A stretch of 64,000 bases of DNA, from the NCBI RefSeq assembly GCF_001983935.1, contig NZ_CP017641.1, positions 5,208,001 to 5,272,000 on the forward strand, read 5' to 3'. Under the pieces are notes generated by a model. That model ran no database searches. It saw only the letters and a program-made list of their open reading frames with translations, and was not told the origin of the DNA. This DNA comes from Fuerstiella marisgermanici. GTDB taxonomy: Bacteria > Planctomycetota > Planctomycetia > Planctomycetales > Planctomycetaceae. The translations under genes and the position numbers were made by a program. Below, piece after piece: positions 8,655 to 20,857 of the stretch; the first letter of the stretch is position 1; every line of letters starts with the position of its first letter.

Positions 8655-9586
8655 CTCACGAACTCATCAAGCGGTACTCTGGCAACCCGATTCTTACAAA
8701 GGTAGACATTCCATACCCCGTGGAAACAGTCCACAACGCTGCTGTTGTGAAACACAACGATGAATACATCATGTTGTTCCGCTCGCATCTTCGAACCGGT
8801 CGATCGATCATCGGCCTGGCTCGCAGCAAGGATGGTTTCAAATTCACGGCCGACCGCGAACCGTTCCTGACACCGGCAAAAGACAGCCCCTTTGCGGAGT
8901 ACGAAGAATTCGGCGTTGAAGATCCTCGCATGACGAAAATCGACGACGGCTATCTGATCACGTACAGCGCGTATTCTCGCAACGGAGTCCGCATCGCACT
9001 GGCCCGCACGACAGACTTTGTGTCGCTGGAAAGAGTTTCATTGATCACTCAGGCCGACTACCGCAACACGGTGATCTTTCCGGAAAAATTCAGCGGCCTC
9101 TACGCTCGCCTGGACCGCCCTCATTCAGAGATATCGCCATGGTCGATCTGGATCACCTATTCACCGGACCTTGTCTTCTGGGGAGAATCGCAACTGGTGA
9201 TGAAGCCGGAACAGTACCACTGGGACGAAATGAAAATCGGCCCCGGAGCACCGCCGATCAAAACAGCCGAGGGATGGCTGTCCATTTACCACGGCGTTTT
9301 CGAAACCATGGACGGATCGGTCTACCGTCTGGGAGTTGCCCTTCATGACCTGCATGATCCAGCCAAGATCATCGGCGTTGGCGATTCGTGGATTCTGCAG
9401 CCCGAGGCTCCGTGGGAAGTCACTGGCTATGTGCACAACGTCGTGTTCACCTGCGGGGCAGTGCCCGAACCCGACGGCACGGTCAAAATCTACTGGGGCG
9501 GAGCCGACACTGTCATGTGCGTCGGCGAAGCGAACCTCGACGATCTCGTGCAACTGTGCCTGCAGCAGGGAAGACCGGCAAAGTAA
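8651..9586 (+). CDS. GH130-family glycoside phosphorylase-like protein, short form
   Basis: A 311-residue single-domain GH130 protein of normal length for the short subfamily. The signature GVEDPRMTKIDDGYLITY is present, with flanking blades NPILTKVDIPYPVETVHNAAVV, MLFRSHLRTGRSIIGLARS, KIGPGAPPIKTAEGWLSIYHG and GYVHNVVFTCGAVP. The family acts on beta-1,2 or beta-1,4 mannosides. It ends the block GH130-GT4-GH130 and no other plus-strand gene follows. Having a long and a short GH130 in one operon suggests two linkages or two chain lengths of the same polymer. Exact specificity would need residues compared with characterised subfamily members. Confidence 0.92.
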   Translation: MTHELIKRYSGNPILTKVDIPYPVETVHNAAVVKHNDEYIMLFRSHLRTGRSIIGLARSKDGFKFTADREPFLTPAKDSPFAEYEEFGVEDPRMTKIDDGYLITYSAYSRNGVRIALARTTDFVSLERVSLITQADYRNTVIFPEKFSGLYARLDRPHSEISPWSIWITYSPDLVFWGESQLVMKPEQYHWDEMKIGPGAPPIKTAEGWLSIYHGVFETMDGSVYRLGVALHDLHDPAKIIGVGDSWILQPEAPWEVTGYVHNVVFTCGAVPEPDGTVKIYWGGADTVMCVGEANLDDLVQLCLQQGRPAK

Positions 9587-9792
9587 GGTCGCCCAGCCTC
9601 GCCGCAGCAACAGACACAATTACTGCCGCCGAAGTGACTGCCGATGGCCGCAATTTGAAGGCGCCGCGAGTTGCCAACTGCAAACGGGTGGAGCAGGGCG
9701 ATTGTGGAACGGCTGGATGATGCAAAAGCCGCTGAATCGCGCGGCCCGTTTCGGGATCTGCTGGAACCACGACGTTCGCCGGTCGATCGGTT

Positions 9793-11241
9793 TTAAACCA
9801 GAATCTCCTTGACCACGTTTCCTTCCACGTCGGTCAGGCGATAGTCTCGCCCCTGAAATCGGAACGTCAGTTTCTTGTGGTCGATGCCCATGCAGCGCAG
9901 GATTGTGGCGTTCAGGTCGTGGACATGCACCGGGTTGCTGGCGACGTTGTAGCAAAGGTCGTCCGTCTCGCCGTAGCTGACACCGGGCTTGATTCCTCCG
10001 CCCGCCATCCACATCGTAAAGCAACGTCCGTGGTGGTCACGGCCATAATCGGTGGACGATAATTTCCCCTGGCTGTAGGCCGTGCGTCCGAATTCGCCGC
10101 CCCACACAATCAACGTGTCCTTCAATAGTCCTCGCTGTTTAAGATCCGTCAGCAAAGCGCCCGTGGGCTGGTCGATGTCGCCACATTGCAGGCGAATATC
10201 ACTCGGCAAGTTGTAGTGCTGATCCCAGCCGCGATGATAAAGCTGTATGAATCGCACGTCGCGTTCCGCCAGTCGTCGAGCCAGCAAACAATTGGCCGCG
10301 TAAGTTCCCGGGGTTGTCACATCACTGCCGTACATCCTGAGTGTGTCAGCGGATTCATTCGACAGATCGGTCAGTTCCGGAACCGACGTTTGCATGCGAT
10401 ACGCCATCTCGTATTGCTCAATGCGAGTCAGGATCTCCGGATCGCCTTCGCTTTCGAAACGCTGGCGGTTGAGGCTGGCTAACCCGTCCAACATCAAACG
10501 GCGCGAACTGGAATCAATGCCTTTGGCATCGGACAAATATAATACCGGGTCGCCGCTCTTGCGAAAGTTGACTCCCTGATGGTTCGACGGCAAGAACCCG
10601 GTCCCCCACAGCCGAGCGTAAAGGGGATCAGTGGGGCGAGAAGCTGACCCGTCCGAAATCAGCACAACAAACGCAGGCAGGTTCGCATTCTCACTGCCCA
10701 GCCCGTAACTGGACCACGCACCAAGACTGGGGCGGCCAGGTTGCTGGTGCCCGGTTTGCAGGTACGTGACTGCCGGGTCGTGATTGATCGCTTCCGTGTG
10801 CATCGATTTGATGAAACAGATGTCGTCCGCTCGCTGAGCCAGATGGGGCATTAAATCGCTAACCCACGCGCCGCTTTCTCCATGCTGCCGAAACGTAAAC
10901 TGCTGAGGCGACGCGATCGGCAACGAATCCTGCTTCGACGTCATCCCCGTCAATCGTTGCTGACCACGCACGGAATCGGGAATTTCGACACCGTGCATTT
11001 TCCGCAGAGCCGGTTTGTAATCGAACATCTCCATCTGCGAAGGGCCGCCATGCATGAACAGGTAGATCACGCGTTTCGCTTTGGCTCGGAAATGCGCTGG
11101 CGGCAGAATGCCGGAACGATCGTTCGTGTGACCGGCCGCCGCAGTGGCATCAGCGTTCGCAAGCGATCCCAGCGCAGCAGCACCGATGCCGCAAGCACCG
11201 CGTGAAAACAGTTGCCTTCGTGTCAGGGTGTTGAATGTGTT
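9793..11241 (-). CDS. DUF1501 protein with Tat leader
   Basis: A 482-residue secreted protein of the DUF1501 family (sulfatase/alkaline-phosphatase-like fold), very common in planctomycetes. The start at 11241 gives a twin-arginine leader, [20 protein letters not shown], followed by an Ala-rich cleavage region; an upstream in-frame start at 11301 would bury the leader. Later motifs [50 protein letters not shown] and [14 protein letters not shown] match the family's metal-binding core. It lies 2 bp downstream of the PSD1 gene, the usual pairing. The family is thought to work with PSD1 partners in polysaccharide handling, but no reaction is established. Confidence 0.93.
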   Translation of the reverse strand, partial: NTFNTLTRRQLFSRGACGIGAAALGSLANADATAAAGHTNDRSGILPPAHFRAKAKRVIYLFMHGGPSQMEMFDYKPALRKMHGVEIPDSVRGQQRLTGMTSKQDSLPIASPQQFTFRQHGESGAWVSDLMPHLAQRADDICFIKSMHTEAINHDPAVTYLQTGHQQPGRPSLGAWSSYGLGSENANLPAFVVLISDGSASRPTDPLYARLWGTGFLPSNHQGVNFRKSGDPVLYLSDAKGIDSSSRRLMLDGLASLNRQRFESEGDPEILTRIEQYEMAYRMQTSVPELTDLSNESADTLRMYGSDVTTPGTYAANCLLARRLAERDVRFIQLYHRGWDQHYNLPSDIRLQCGDIDQPTGALLTDLKQRGLLKDTLIVWGGEFGRTAYSQGKLSSTDYGRDHHGRCFTMWMAGGGIKPGVSYGETDDLCYNVASNPVHVHDLNATILRCMGIDHKKLTFRFQGRDYRLTDVEGNVVKEILV

Positions 11242-11243
11242 CA

Positions 11244-14402
<3,159 letters not shown>

Positions 14403-14872
14403 GCGTACTTCAATCAACTGGAAAGAACATAACCCGCGAAAACTGCCCAAGGTAAGTTTAAGCCCGTTGGTGCTGGCATGCTAATCCACCTTCAGCCACC
14501 ATGCCGGAAATCGACAGGTCGCGTGTGTGATGACATTCCCGACCGTTTCATGGCGAACCCGGTGAGACATGCATTCCGGCAGGGACGTTAAATTTTCAGT
14601 GGCCAAAGCTCGCGAGGTTCACTGCAGCACCAGCGGACAGACAAAAGGCGTTTACTGCTTCGTGTTCAGTACACTTGATGAAGACGGCTGCGTTATCCTA
14701 ATCGGCGGATTGGTGAGCAGGGCGATTCGTCAATAGGTGGCTGCGAGGAGAATTTCACGCGCCGGACATGACTGCACTCAGCCAAGTCGACCGTGGACTT
14801 CGTCATTAAATTCGTCGCCTCGTCATAAACGCGGTCGAATTTCCATTTCACAAACATCAACGGAAAAGAACG
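14403..14872. other. Divergent intergenic region, nothing recognised
   Basis: This region separates the divergent PSD1 and pectate lyase genes and should hold both promoters. I see no convincing gene, repeat or strong hairpin; only short frames without family features are present. Confidence 0.5.
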
Positions 14873-16097
14873 ATGAACAGTGCCTATTGCAAAACGGTGT
14901 GCCTGATCGCTGTGTTGTTATGTCCCGCTATTTGTTTCGCCCAAACCCCGTTGGCGTTTCCCACTGCGGAAGGATACGGCAAACACACAGTTGGCGGTCG
15001 CGGTGGGAAGGTGTTCGAAGTCACGAACCTGAATGATTCCGGCGAAGGCAGCTTGCGGGCCGCAGTTGATGCGGAAGGCCCGCGAACGGTCGTGTTTCGA
15101 GTTTCGGGTACGATCAATCTGAACAGCGACCTCAGCATTAAGAAGCCAAACATCACCATCGCCGGTCAAACGGCCCCCGGAGATGGCATTTGCCTGAGAG
15201 GGTATCCGCTCACAATTGGTGCCGATGAAGTGATCATTCGGTACATTCGAGTCCGGTTCGGCGATGAATCCGGCAAAGATGCTGACGCTATCTCATCCAG
15301 ATACGTGAAGAACCTGATCCTGGATCATGTGGCGGCCAGTTGGAACGTCGACGAGGTGATGTCCATTTACCACTGCGAAAACGTCACCGTGCAGTGGTGC
15401 ATGATTACCGAAAGCATGTTCAATTCGAATCACACGAAAAGCCAACATGGCTTCGGAGGCATCTGGGGCTCTAACAACAGCACCTACCACCACAACCTCA
15501 TCGCCCATCACTCGGGCCGCAACCCACGTTTCGCCTCCGGTTGCGGCCACACGGACTATCGAAACAACGTGCTCTACAACTGGGGTTATGTAAGTTGTTA
15601 TGGCGGGGAAGCTCAACAAAAAGGAAGCGACAAGTTCAATTTCTCCACCATCAACATGGTTGCCAATTACTACAAACCGGGCCCCGCAACTGATCCGGGC
15701 AAAGTCGCCATCCTTGCAGAACCGTCGGCCCGCGGAGCGGATGACAAAGGTAGCTGGTATGTTGCCGGGAATGTCATTGAGGGGAGTCCTTCCGTCACAG
15801 CCGACAATTGGAGTGGCGTGCGCGGCGACAGCTTCATCAAGCTGGATAAACCCTGGGATGCTATGCCGATCAACCACCAAACAGCGGAAGAAGCATATCA
15901 GTCGGTCCTCGCCAATGCCGGAGCAACTTTACCCAAACGAGATGCCGTCGATACACGCATCGTCGAAGAAGTTCGCAGCGGCACAGCCACCCATGAAGGA
16001 GTCTATAAAACAAGGAAGCGAGTTGCCGACCAGTCAAAGATCACCGGCATCATCGATTCGCAGCAAGATGTTGGTGGCTGGCCGGAACTGAACAGCA

Positions 16098-16107
16098 CCC
16101 CCGCCCC
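16098..16107. repeat. Target-site duplication, left copy
   Basis: CCCCCGCCCC at the left edge of the IS recurs exactly at 17398-17407 on the right. Because the last C can also be read as the first base of the left inverted repeat, the duplication is 9 or 10 bp; ISAs1-family elements give 8-10 bp. Confidence 0.9.
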
Positions 16108-16123
16108 AGGGCCAGCGCGCACT
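16107..16123. repeat. IS terminal inverted repeat, left
   Basis: Reads CAGGGCCAGCGCGCACT; 15 of 17 positions match the complement of the right end, the first 12 without a mismatch. Confidence 0.9.
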
Positions 16124-16209
16124 TTGGGCAATTTAGGCTGGCGCGACAAGTGAGTATTGGTTAGTCTTTTCGTGTCGTAACATCGGACTTCACGAGGAGA
16201 GGACAAGAG

Positions 16210-17382
16210 ATGTCGACAGTTGAACTGGCGGTCACCCAGGAGCTGACAGGAAACATTGTTCATTACTTTGATCAATTGAAAGACCCGCGTTCCAACATCA
16301 ATCGTCTGCATCTGCTTGGTGATGTGATTGTGATCGCCATTTGCGGAGTGCTGGCCAACGCCGACGGCCCCAGTGCGATTGCGGAATGGGCGCGACTGAA
16401 TGCCGATGGCCTGCAGAAACACCTGGCACTTCCGCATGGCATTCCGAAAAAAGATACGTACCGGCGCGTCCTTTCTCTCCTGAAGCCGAACGACTTTCAA
16501 GCGTGCTTCGTGCAATGGATTGAATCGCTGGAAGGACTTTCCGACGAACAGAAAGAAGGCTACAGAAAACAGATTGCGATTGATGGCAAAGCACTCCGTC
16601 GATCACATGACAAAAAGAATGGGCTGGGTGCGTTGTTCATCGTGAGTGCGTGGGCTTCTGATCAGGGGATTTCTCTGGGACAGGTGGCGACGGAAGAGAA
16701 GTCGAACGAGATCACCGCGATCCCGAAATTACTGAACGAAATCAATATCGATGAGGCGATCATTACGATTGACGCAGCGGGTTGTCAAAAAAACATTGCG
16801 CAGCAGATCGTGTCTGGCAATGCAGACTATGTGTTAGCCCTGAAAGGCAACCAACCGAAACTCTATGAGGTCGTGCAGAAGTTTTTTCTCGATCACCTGG
16901 AGGATGACTTCGCTCGCTGTCCCGTCAGTCGCTATGAAGAAACAGAGAAGGGACACGGTCGGCAGGAACAGAGAATCTACTATCAGGCGACCGTGCCTGT
17001 CGATTTTGACGTGGGCCACAAATGGGCCGGACTCAAGACCATCGGAACGGCGATCCGAATGTACGAGCAGGACGGCATTCATCATTCTGACGTTCGCTAC
17101 TACATCAGCAGTCTGCGTCGCAAAGGCGAGCTGTTCGCAACAACGGTTCGTGGTCACTGGGCCATAGAAAACACGCTGCACTGGAGTCTCGACATGACCT
17201 ACCGCGAGGATGAGAGTCGAGTCCGAAACCGAATCTTCGCGAACAATTTGTCATGGCTCAGACGAATCACACTCAGCCTCATCAAGAAACATCCTGGCAA
17301 ACAAAGCAACGTCATGAAAAGAAGAATGGCCGGATGGAACATTGACTATTTGATGCAAATCCTTACCGGCAAAACAACTTAG
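16210..17382 (+). CDS. ISAs1-family DDE transposase
   Basis: A 390-residue transposase. The N-terminal helical region has FDQLKDPRSNINRLH and GDVIVIAICGVLANADG, the usual ISAs1 opening; QIAIDGKALRRSHDK carries the first catalytic Asp, IITIDAAGCQKNIAQQIV the second, and the RGHWAIENTLHWSLDMTYREDES segment the Glu region with the family's IENxLHW-type motif. Length matches complete members and there is no frameshift, so the enzyme is probably active. The ATG at 16210 is preceded by GAGGAGAGGAC, a strong ribosome-binding site. The stop codon lies inside the right inverted repeat, a common economy in small IS elements. Confidence 0.96.
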   Translation: MSTVELAVTQELTGNIVHYFDQLKDPRSNINRLHLLGDVIVIAICGVLANADGPSAIAEWARLNADGLQKHLALPHGIPKKDTYRRVLSLLKPNDFQACFVQWIESLEGLSDEQKEGYRKQIAIDGKALRRSHDKKNGLGALFIVSAWASDQGISLGQVATEEKSNEITAIPKLLNEINIDEAIITIDAAGCQKNIAQQIVSGNADYVLALKGNQPKLYEVVQKFFLDHLEDDFARCPVSRYEETEKGHGRQEQRIYYQATVPVDFDVGHKWAGLKTIGTAIRMYEQDGIHHSDVRYYISSLRRKGELFATTVRGHWAIENTLHWSLDMTYREDESRVRNRIFANNLSWLRRITLSLIKKHPGKQSNVMKRRMAGWNIDYLMQILTGKTT

Positions 17383-17397
17383 TATGCGCTGGCCCTG
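17381..17397. repeat. IS terminal inverted repeat, right
   Basis: The complement reads CAGGGCCAGCGCATACT, matching the left end; the transposase stop codon (17380-17382) overlaps its inner edge. Confidence 0.9.
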
Positions 17398-17407
17398 CCC
17401 CCGCCCC
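17398..17407. repeat. Target-site duplication, right copy
   Basis: CCCCCGCCCC directly after the right inverted repeat, identical to 16098-16107. Confidence 0.9.
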
Positions 17408-17555
17408 GACTGACACTGACCATGACGGAATGCCCGATGAATGGGAAAAAACGCACGGCCTTGACGCAAACAATTCGGAGGACCGAAACAAATTTGGCAA
17501 GGACGGTTACACAATGCTGGAACAGTACTTAAACGGCATCAAACAAGGCATCTAG
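17408..17555 (+). pseudogene. Severed C-terminal tail of the PL1 pectate lyase
   Basis: Joining the lyase frame at 16107 to 17408, that is, removing the IS and one target copy, keeps the frame and gives NSTPAP followed by TDTDHDGMPDEWEKTHGLD and a further ~30 residues ending LEQYLNGIKQGI and TAG. DTDHDGMPDEWE is the calcium-binding, thrombospondin type 3-like tail usual at the end of these lyases. There is no start codon or ribosome-binding site of its own in the right place, so the tail is presumably not made. Confidence 0.92.
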
Positions 17556-17902
17556 AATTCTGAACGCGGAGTTTGGCTGATTGGTCATCGACATACCGCT
17601 CGCAAGTTTCAGCTGAACAGGTGTGAAGGATCCTCGGGAATGACGTTCGGGGCAGCGACACGCCGCGTCTACGCTGAGTGTGGAATACAGACCGGTCTTC
17701 GATCCGGAAGCTGACCTCTGTGGACTGCAGAATCAGTGTGATGAAGTATCAGTCACCCGCGTGCAGTGCGAACTGACATCGTGCCTGCAAGAATGGTCAA
17801 AGGCTATCGAGATATCTTCGGCGCGATTGAGTACATTCATGCGCTCTTTGTTTTTTCGCTGGATCGTACTTCAACGCAAATCCAACCACAGGAAACAAAT
17901 TC
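17556..17902. other. Intergenic region upstream of the sulfatase, nothing recognised
   Basis: About 350 bp between the severed lyase tail and the sulfatase gene. Short frames exist but none has family features or a credible ribosome-binding site. The sulfatase promoter should lie here. Confidence 0.5.
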
Positions 17903-19219
17903 ATGCGTGTCACGTGTGTTCTCATTCTGACAGCTCTGGTCGGCACGATGTGCCCTGCTCAGGATTCACCGCCGCCGCCGAACGTTGTCTTCCTGTTGGC
18001 AGACGACTTAGGTTGGGCTGACGTTGGTTTTCACGAATCTGACACGGTCACGCCCAACATCGATCAACTTGCGGCCGGAGGCGTTCGGCTATCACAACAC
18101 TATGTGTGGCCGACGTGTTCGCCCACACGCGTCGCCCTGCTGACGGGACGTGAGCCCAGTCGATTCGGCGTGTTGACTCCGTTGGCGGACGACGGACGGC
18201 TTCCGCCCGATACCGTCACGCTTCCTTTAGCCCTGCGTGACCGCGGCTATACAACTCACATCGCTGGAAAGTGGCACATCGGCAGTCCACCCAAATATCG
18301 TCCGCTGCTTTTCGGATTCGACACGTCGTACGGATACTTTCGCGGACAGATCGATCCGTACACGCATCTGTACAAATTTGGCAATCGCACGTGGCACCGC
18401 AATGACAAGTTGATCGACGAAGAAGGACACGCCACCGACCTGATTGCGAACGAAGCCATACGCGTCATTCGCTCGCCACACGACAAGCCCTACTTTCTAT
18501 ACGTGGCGTTCAGCGTGCCGCACTACCCGTTATCCGAACCCGATGAGTGGACGGCCTCGTACGACGGCAAGATCGATGATCCCTGGCGTAAGCTGAATGC
18601 CGCCAGCATCACTCATATGGACGCAGCCATCGGACGGATTGTCGCCGCGATTGATGAATCCGGACAACGTTCCAACACGTTAATCGTGTTCACATCTGAC
18701 AACGGCGGCCAACGAGCCTGGAGTGCTCCCGCCAATCAATACGAAGGCCGCTATGAAGCTCACACAACGCTGGGTAACAACCTGCCGTTGCGTGGCTGGA
18801 AAACCGAACTGTACGAAGGTGGCATCCGTGTACCCTGCTGCGTGAACTGGCCCGGCGAGATACCAGCTGGCAAGACAAGCGACGCCCCGGTGTGTATCAC
18901 CGACTGGTTTCCGACCTTCTGCCAGTTGACCGGCAAACCGGCCGACGAAAAGTGGAAGACGTCCGGCAAGGATCTGTGGCCGATGCTACTCGGGAAGTCC
19001 ACACCGGAGCCGCGCACTCTGTATTGGAAGATACGTGAACGTTCGGCGCTGCGTCATGGATCATGGAAACTCATTGCCGACAACGACGGTCCGTCGCGCG
19101 AGTTGTTCGATCTGGAGAACGATCCCAACGAAACCACAAATCTGGCGGCCACGCAGCCGAAGCGAGTCGCAGAACTCACCCGCCTTCTGCAGGAACAGCA
19201 ACAGCGCGATCGCCCGTAA
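17903..19219 (+). CDS. Secreted formylglycine-dependent sulfatase
   Basis: A 438-residue arylsulfatase-family enzyme. A Sec leader (VLILTALVGTMCPAQ) precedes the N-terminal metal site PNVVFLLADDLGWADVG; the catalytic sulfatase signature is CSPTRVALLTGREPSRFG, whose Cys (about residue 72) is converted to formylglycine by an activating enzyme not seen in this window. GYTTHIAGKWHIG is the second signature, and IVFTSDNGGQ supplies further metal ligands. It hydrolyses sulfate esters, most likely of sulfated polysaccharides, fitting the neighbouring lyases; planctomycetes carry many such genes. No adjacent gene on the same strand, so it is probably monocistronic. The substrate cannot be read from the sequence. 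Confidence 0.95.
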   Translation: MRVTCVLILTALVGTMCPAQDSPPPPNVVFLLADDLGWADVGFHESDTVTPNIDQLAAGGVRLSQHYVWPTCSPTRVALLTGREPSRFGVLTPLADDGRLPPDTVTLPLALRDRGYTTHIAGKWHIGSPPKYRPLLFGFDTSYGYFRGQIDPYTHLYKFGNRTWHRNDKLIDEEGHATDLIANEAIRVIRSPHDKPYFLYVAFSVPHYPLSEPDEWTASYDGKIDDPWRKLNAASITHMDAAIGRIVAAIDESGQRSNTLIVFTSDNGGQRAWSAPANQYEGRYEAHTTLGNNLPLRGWKTELYEGGIRVPCCVNWPGEIPAGKTSDAPVCITDWFPTFCQLTGKPADEKWKTSGKDLWPMLLGKSTPEPRTLYWKIRERSALRHGSWKLIADNDGPSRELFDLENDPNETTNLAATQPKRVAELTRLLQEQQQRDRP

Positions 19220-19238
19220 CTGCGGTGCTTAAATGAAA

Positions 19239-19278
19239 CGACGCCAGCGAGTCCGTTTACCGGGTCTCACTGGCGTCG
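19239..19278. terminator. Possible bidirectional hairpin between sulfatase and hpf
   Basis: CGACGCCAGCGAG (19239-19251) pairs with CTCACTGGCGTCG (19266-19278) with a single mismatch, between two convergent genes. There is no clear T-tract, so the terminator call is moderate. Confidence 0.5.
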
Positions 19279-19340
19279 GCTTCCGACTGATGGCTTCCCG
19301 CAGGAACAGCCATCAACTTATTCAATCCCGAACTTCTCGT

Positions 19341-19712
19341 TCAGGCGGTGCTTTCAGCTTCCGACAACTCCATTTCCGGTATCACGGCGTCGCGCCGTTC
19401 CGCTCGCATTGCCAGCGGTCGTTTGAGTTTTGTCAGCACAATTCTTCGAGCGCGTTCGGTTGCTTTTGCGACGGCCCCCCAAACGTTTTCGTGACGAGCC
19501 GACGTTGTCAGGACATCAAAGCCGGGCATCACAACGTTGACTCGACATTCCTTGTCAACGCCGCCACGAGGACCATTGGTATCGGAGAGAGTCACGCTCA
19601 CTTCGGAAATTCGATTTTCAAACCGGGCTAATGCCTGTGCTAATCGATCTGCGACGGATTCTCGAAACGTACTCCGAGTTCGGCGGGGAGTGGTCACTGA
19701 AATTTCCATCAT
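19341..19712 (-). CDS. hpf: Ribosome hibernation factor (HPF/RaiA family)
   Basis: A protein of about 123 residues matching the S30AE/HPF-RaiA fold: MMEISVTTPRRT, then a helix RESVADRLAQALARFENRISEVSVTLSDTNG and CRVNVVMPG. These proteins sit in the ribosomal A/P-site region and stop translation or protect ribosomes in stasis. The frame is open upstream to 19826, but that extension overlaps rnk and lacks family similarity; ATG at 19712 (or 19709) follows a GGAAAG site. The gene is 67 bp downstream of rnk on the same strand, giving a small stress and stasis operon. The C-terminal tail (IPEMELSEAESTA) is acidic and short, so this is a short form without the long-HPF dimerisation domain. Confidence 0.85.
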   Translation of the reverse strand: MMEISVTTPRRTRSTFRESVADRLAQALARFENRISEVSVTLSDTNGPRGGVDKECRVNVVMPGFDVLTTSARHENVWGAVAKATERARRIVLTKLKRPLAMRAERRDAVIPEMELSEAESTA

Positions 19713-19779
19713 GCTTTCCAATCTGAAACGAAGAAAAGGAAACTGTCCGGAAGACTGGTCGCCCACCGGACCTATCTCG

Positions 19780-20193
19780 TCATACCAGCATACCATCGCA
19801 TTCTGGTTGGTACAAAAGTTCTTCAATACGAACGCGGATGGTTCCGCTGGGAACTTCCCATTTTACCGAATCCCCGACGCGATTCCCTAAAATTGCGGTC
19901 CCGATTGGCGCTAAAACAGACAGTCGACGTGCCGAAATATCAGCATCGTTCGGGTAAACCAGCGTATAGACGTCTTCTTCGCGATCTTTCATGTGCCGGA
20001 GCCGGACGGTCGAATTCATCGTGACGACACTTGGCGGCACCTTGTCCGAAGCAACTACGCTGGCCTTGTCGAGTTCACCACGCAGCGCTCGCAGATACGG
20101 CTTTTCACTAATCCCAGACGTAACGTCGGTGTTGAGCACATACTGCAGATGTTGCAGATCGTCTCTGGTGATGACAATTTTTCGTCGAGCCAT
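19780..20193 (-). CDS. rnk: Rnk-type nucleoside diphosphate kinase regulator (GreA/GreB fold)
   Basis: A 137-residue protein starting MARRKIVITRDDLQHLQYVL, the usual beginning of Rnk proteins, which carry a short N-terminal coiled-coil and a GreA/GreB C-terminal domain (VRLRHMKDREEDVYTLVYP, ISVLAPIG-like SVLAPIGTAILGNRVGD, and WEVPSGTIRVRIEELLYQPE). Rnk binds RNA polymerase near the secondary channel without cleaving transcripts; in Pseudomonas it was named for its effect on nucleoside diphosphate kinase. The start at 20193 is preceded by GAGGAG. It lies between a small membrane protein gene and hpf, suggesting joint control in stasis. Family call is strong; regulatory role here is inferred. 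Confidence 0.9.
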   Translation of the reverse strand: MARRKIVITRDDLQHLQYVLNTDVTSGISEKPYLRALRGELDKASVVASDKVPPSVVTMNSTVRLRHMKDREEDVYTLVYPNDADISARRLSVLAPIGTAILGNRVGDSVKWEVPSGTIRVRIEELLYQPECDGMLV

Positions 20194-20231
20194 GGTGACT
20201 CCTCATTCGAAAACTTGTTAGCGGCGAATGA

Positions 20232-20489
20232 TTAACGACTGAGGTAATACAGCGCCAGAAATGTGATGAGCGGAACCATTCCCAAGAGCGCGGTCGCGAC
20301 GACAGACCTGGCGACGAATGCCATTTCTTCGTCACCGCTGACTTCAATCATCGAACCGGATAGGAATCCGATATCGTGCGCGCGATGCTTCTGGAGACGT
20401 TTGCGTTCATTCGAAACGCGTCCGCGACGAGGCTGATGGCCGTCGCTATACTTCTGACTCCGACGTGGCAGGGCAGGGCTGGCTGGCAT
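20232..20489 (-). CDS. Small basic protein with C-terminal membrane anchor
   Basis: An 85-residue hypothetical protein. The N-terminal 45 residues are very basic (SKNM-like start, RRGRVSNERKRLQKHRAHD), and the C-terminus is one hydrophobic helix, VVATALLGMVPLITFLALYYLSR, which would make it a tail-anchored membrane protein with a charged cytoplasmic head. A clear ribosome-binding site (GAGAGGAAG) precedes the ATG. It is 38 bp upstream of rnk and in the same direction, so the three genes (this one, rnk, hpf) probably form one operon. I do not recognise a family; nucleic-acid or ribosome tethering is a possible but unproven role. Confidence 0.65.
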   Translation of the reverse strand: MPASPALPRRSQKYSDGHQPRRGRVSNERKRLQKHRAHDIGFLSGSMIEVSGDEEMAFVARSVVATALLGMVPLITFLALYYLSR

Positions 20490-20857
20490 GATGTTCTTCC
20501 TCTCAAAAACGCATGTCGTCCCTGTTGTGTTTCATCCTTTGCTTCTGTTGAATGCGTAATGCAAGTGGTGGGCCAAAGCCGCAACGGTAAGACAACGCCC
20601 GCTCAAACGCTGAGGTAAACGCGTCTGAAAGCCAGGCGATCGCCTATGCAGGGGCCGTCACAACAAGGCCAGAAGACTCGCGGGGGAATGGAATCGCCAC
20701 AGCGTCAAAGATGGAACGCAGCGGTTTAGCGCAAACGGCAGGCGACACCTGTCTACCGTAGCTGACACTGCCAACACGTCACCGAGCGTTCGTTGCCCAT
20801 GGTTTGGCAAGGCCAGCCACGGTTCGGCCGCGTCTGAGAGAAGGCGATATTGCTAGA
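20490..20857. other. Intergenic region, nothing recognised
   Basis: This stretch separates two minus-strand genes and must contain the promoter of the small-membrane-protein/rnk/hpf cluster and the 3' end of the response-regulator transcript. No gene or strong hairpin was found. Confidence 0.45.

Larger units (their letters stand above)
14873..16153 (+). pseudogene. PL1-family pectate lyase, 3' end disrupted by an IS
   Basis: A secreted right-handed beta-helix lyase. The Sec leader (CLIAVLLCPAICFAQ) is followed by AEGYGKHTVGGRGGKVFEVTNLNDSGEGSLR and PNITIAGQTAPGDGI, typical of planctomycete and Bacteroidetes PL1-like proteins, then VIIRYIRVRFGD, LILDHVAASWNVDE and HHSGRNPRF. The lyase core is complete, but after GGWPELNSTPAP (codons ending near 16107) the frame runs into an IS element and picks up 14 foreign residues before TGA. 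The lost C-terminal tail lies at 17408-17555. Because only a calcium-binding-like tail is missing, the truncated enzyme may still fold; activity is uncertain. Confidence 0.9.
16107..17397 (+). mobile_element. Intact ISAs1-family insertion sequence, about 1.29 kb
   Basis: The element is bounded by inverted repeats CAGGGCCAGCGC (16107-16118, and complement at 17386-17397; similarity continues to about 17 bp) and a 9-10 bp target duplication. It carries one uninterrupted transposase gene. Its length, termini and transposase all fit ISAs1. It is inserted in the 3' part of a PL1 lyase gene. Perfect ends and duplication suggest a recent event. Confidence 0.95.
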
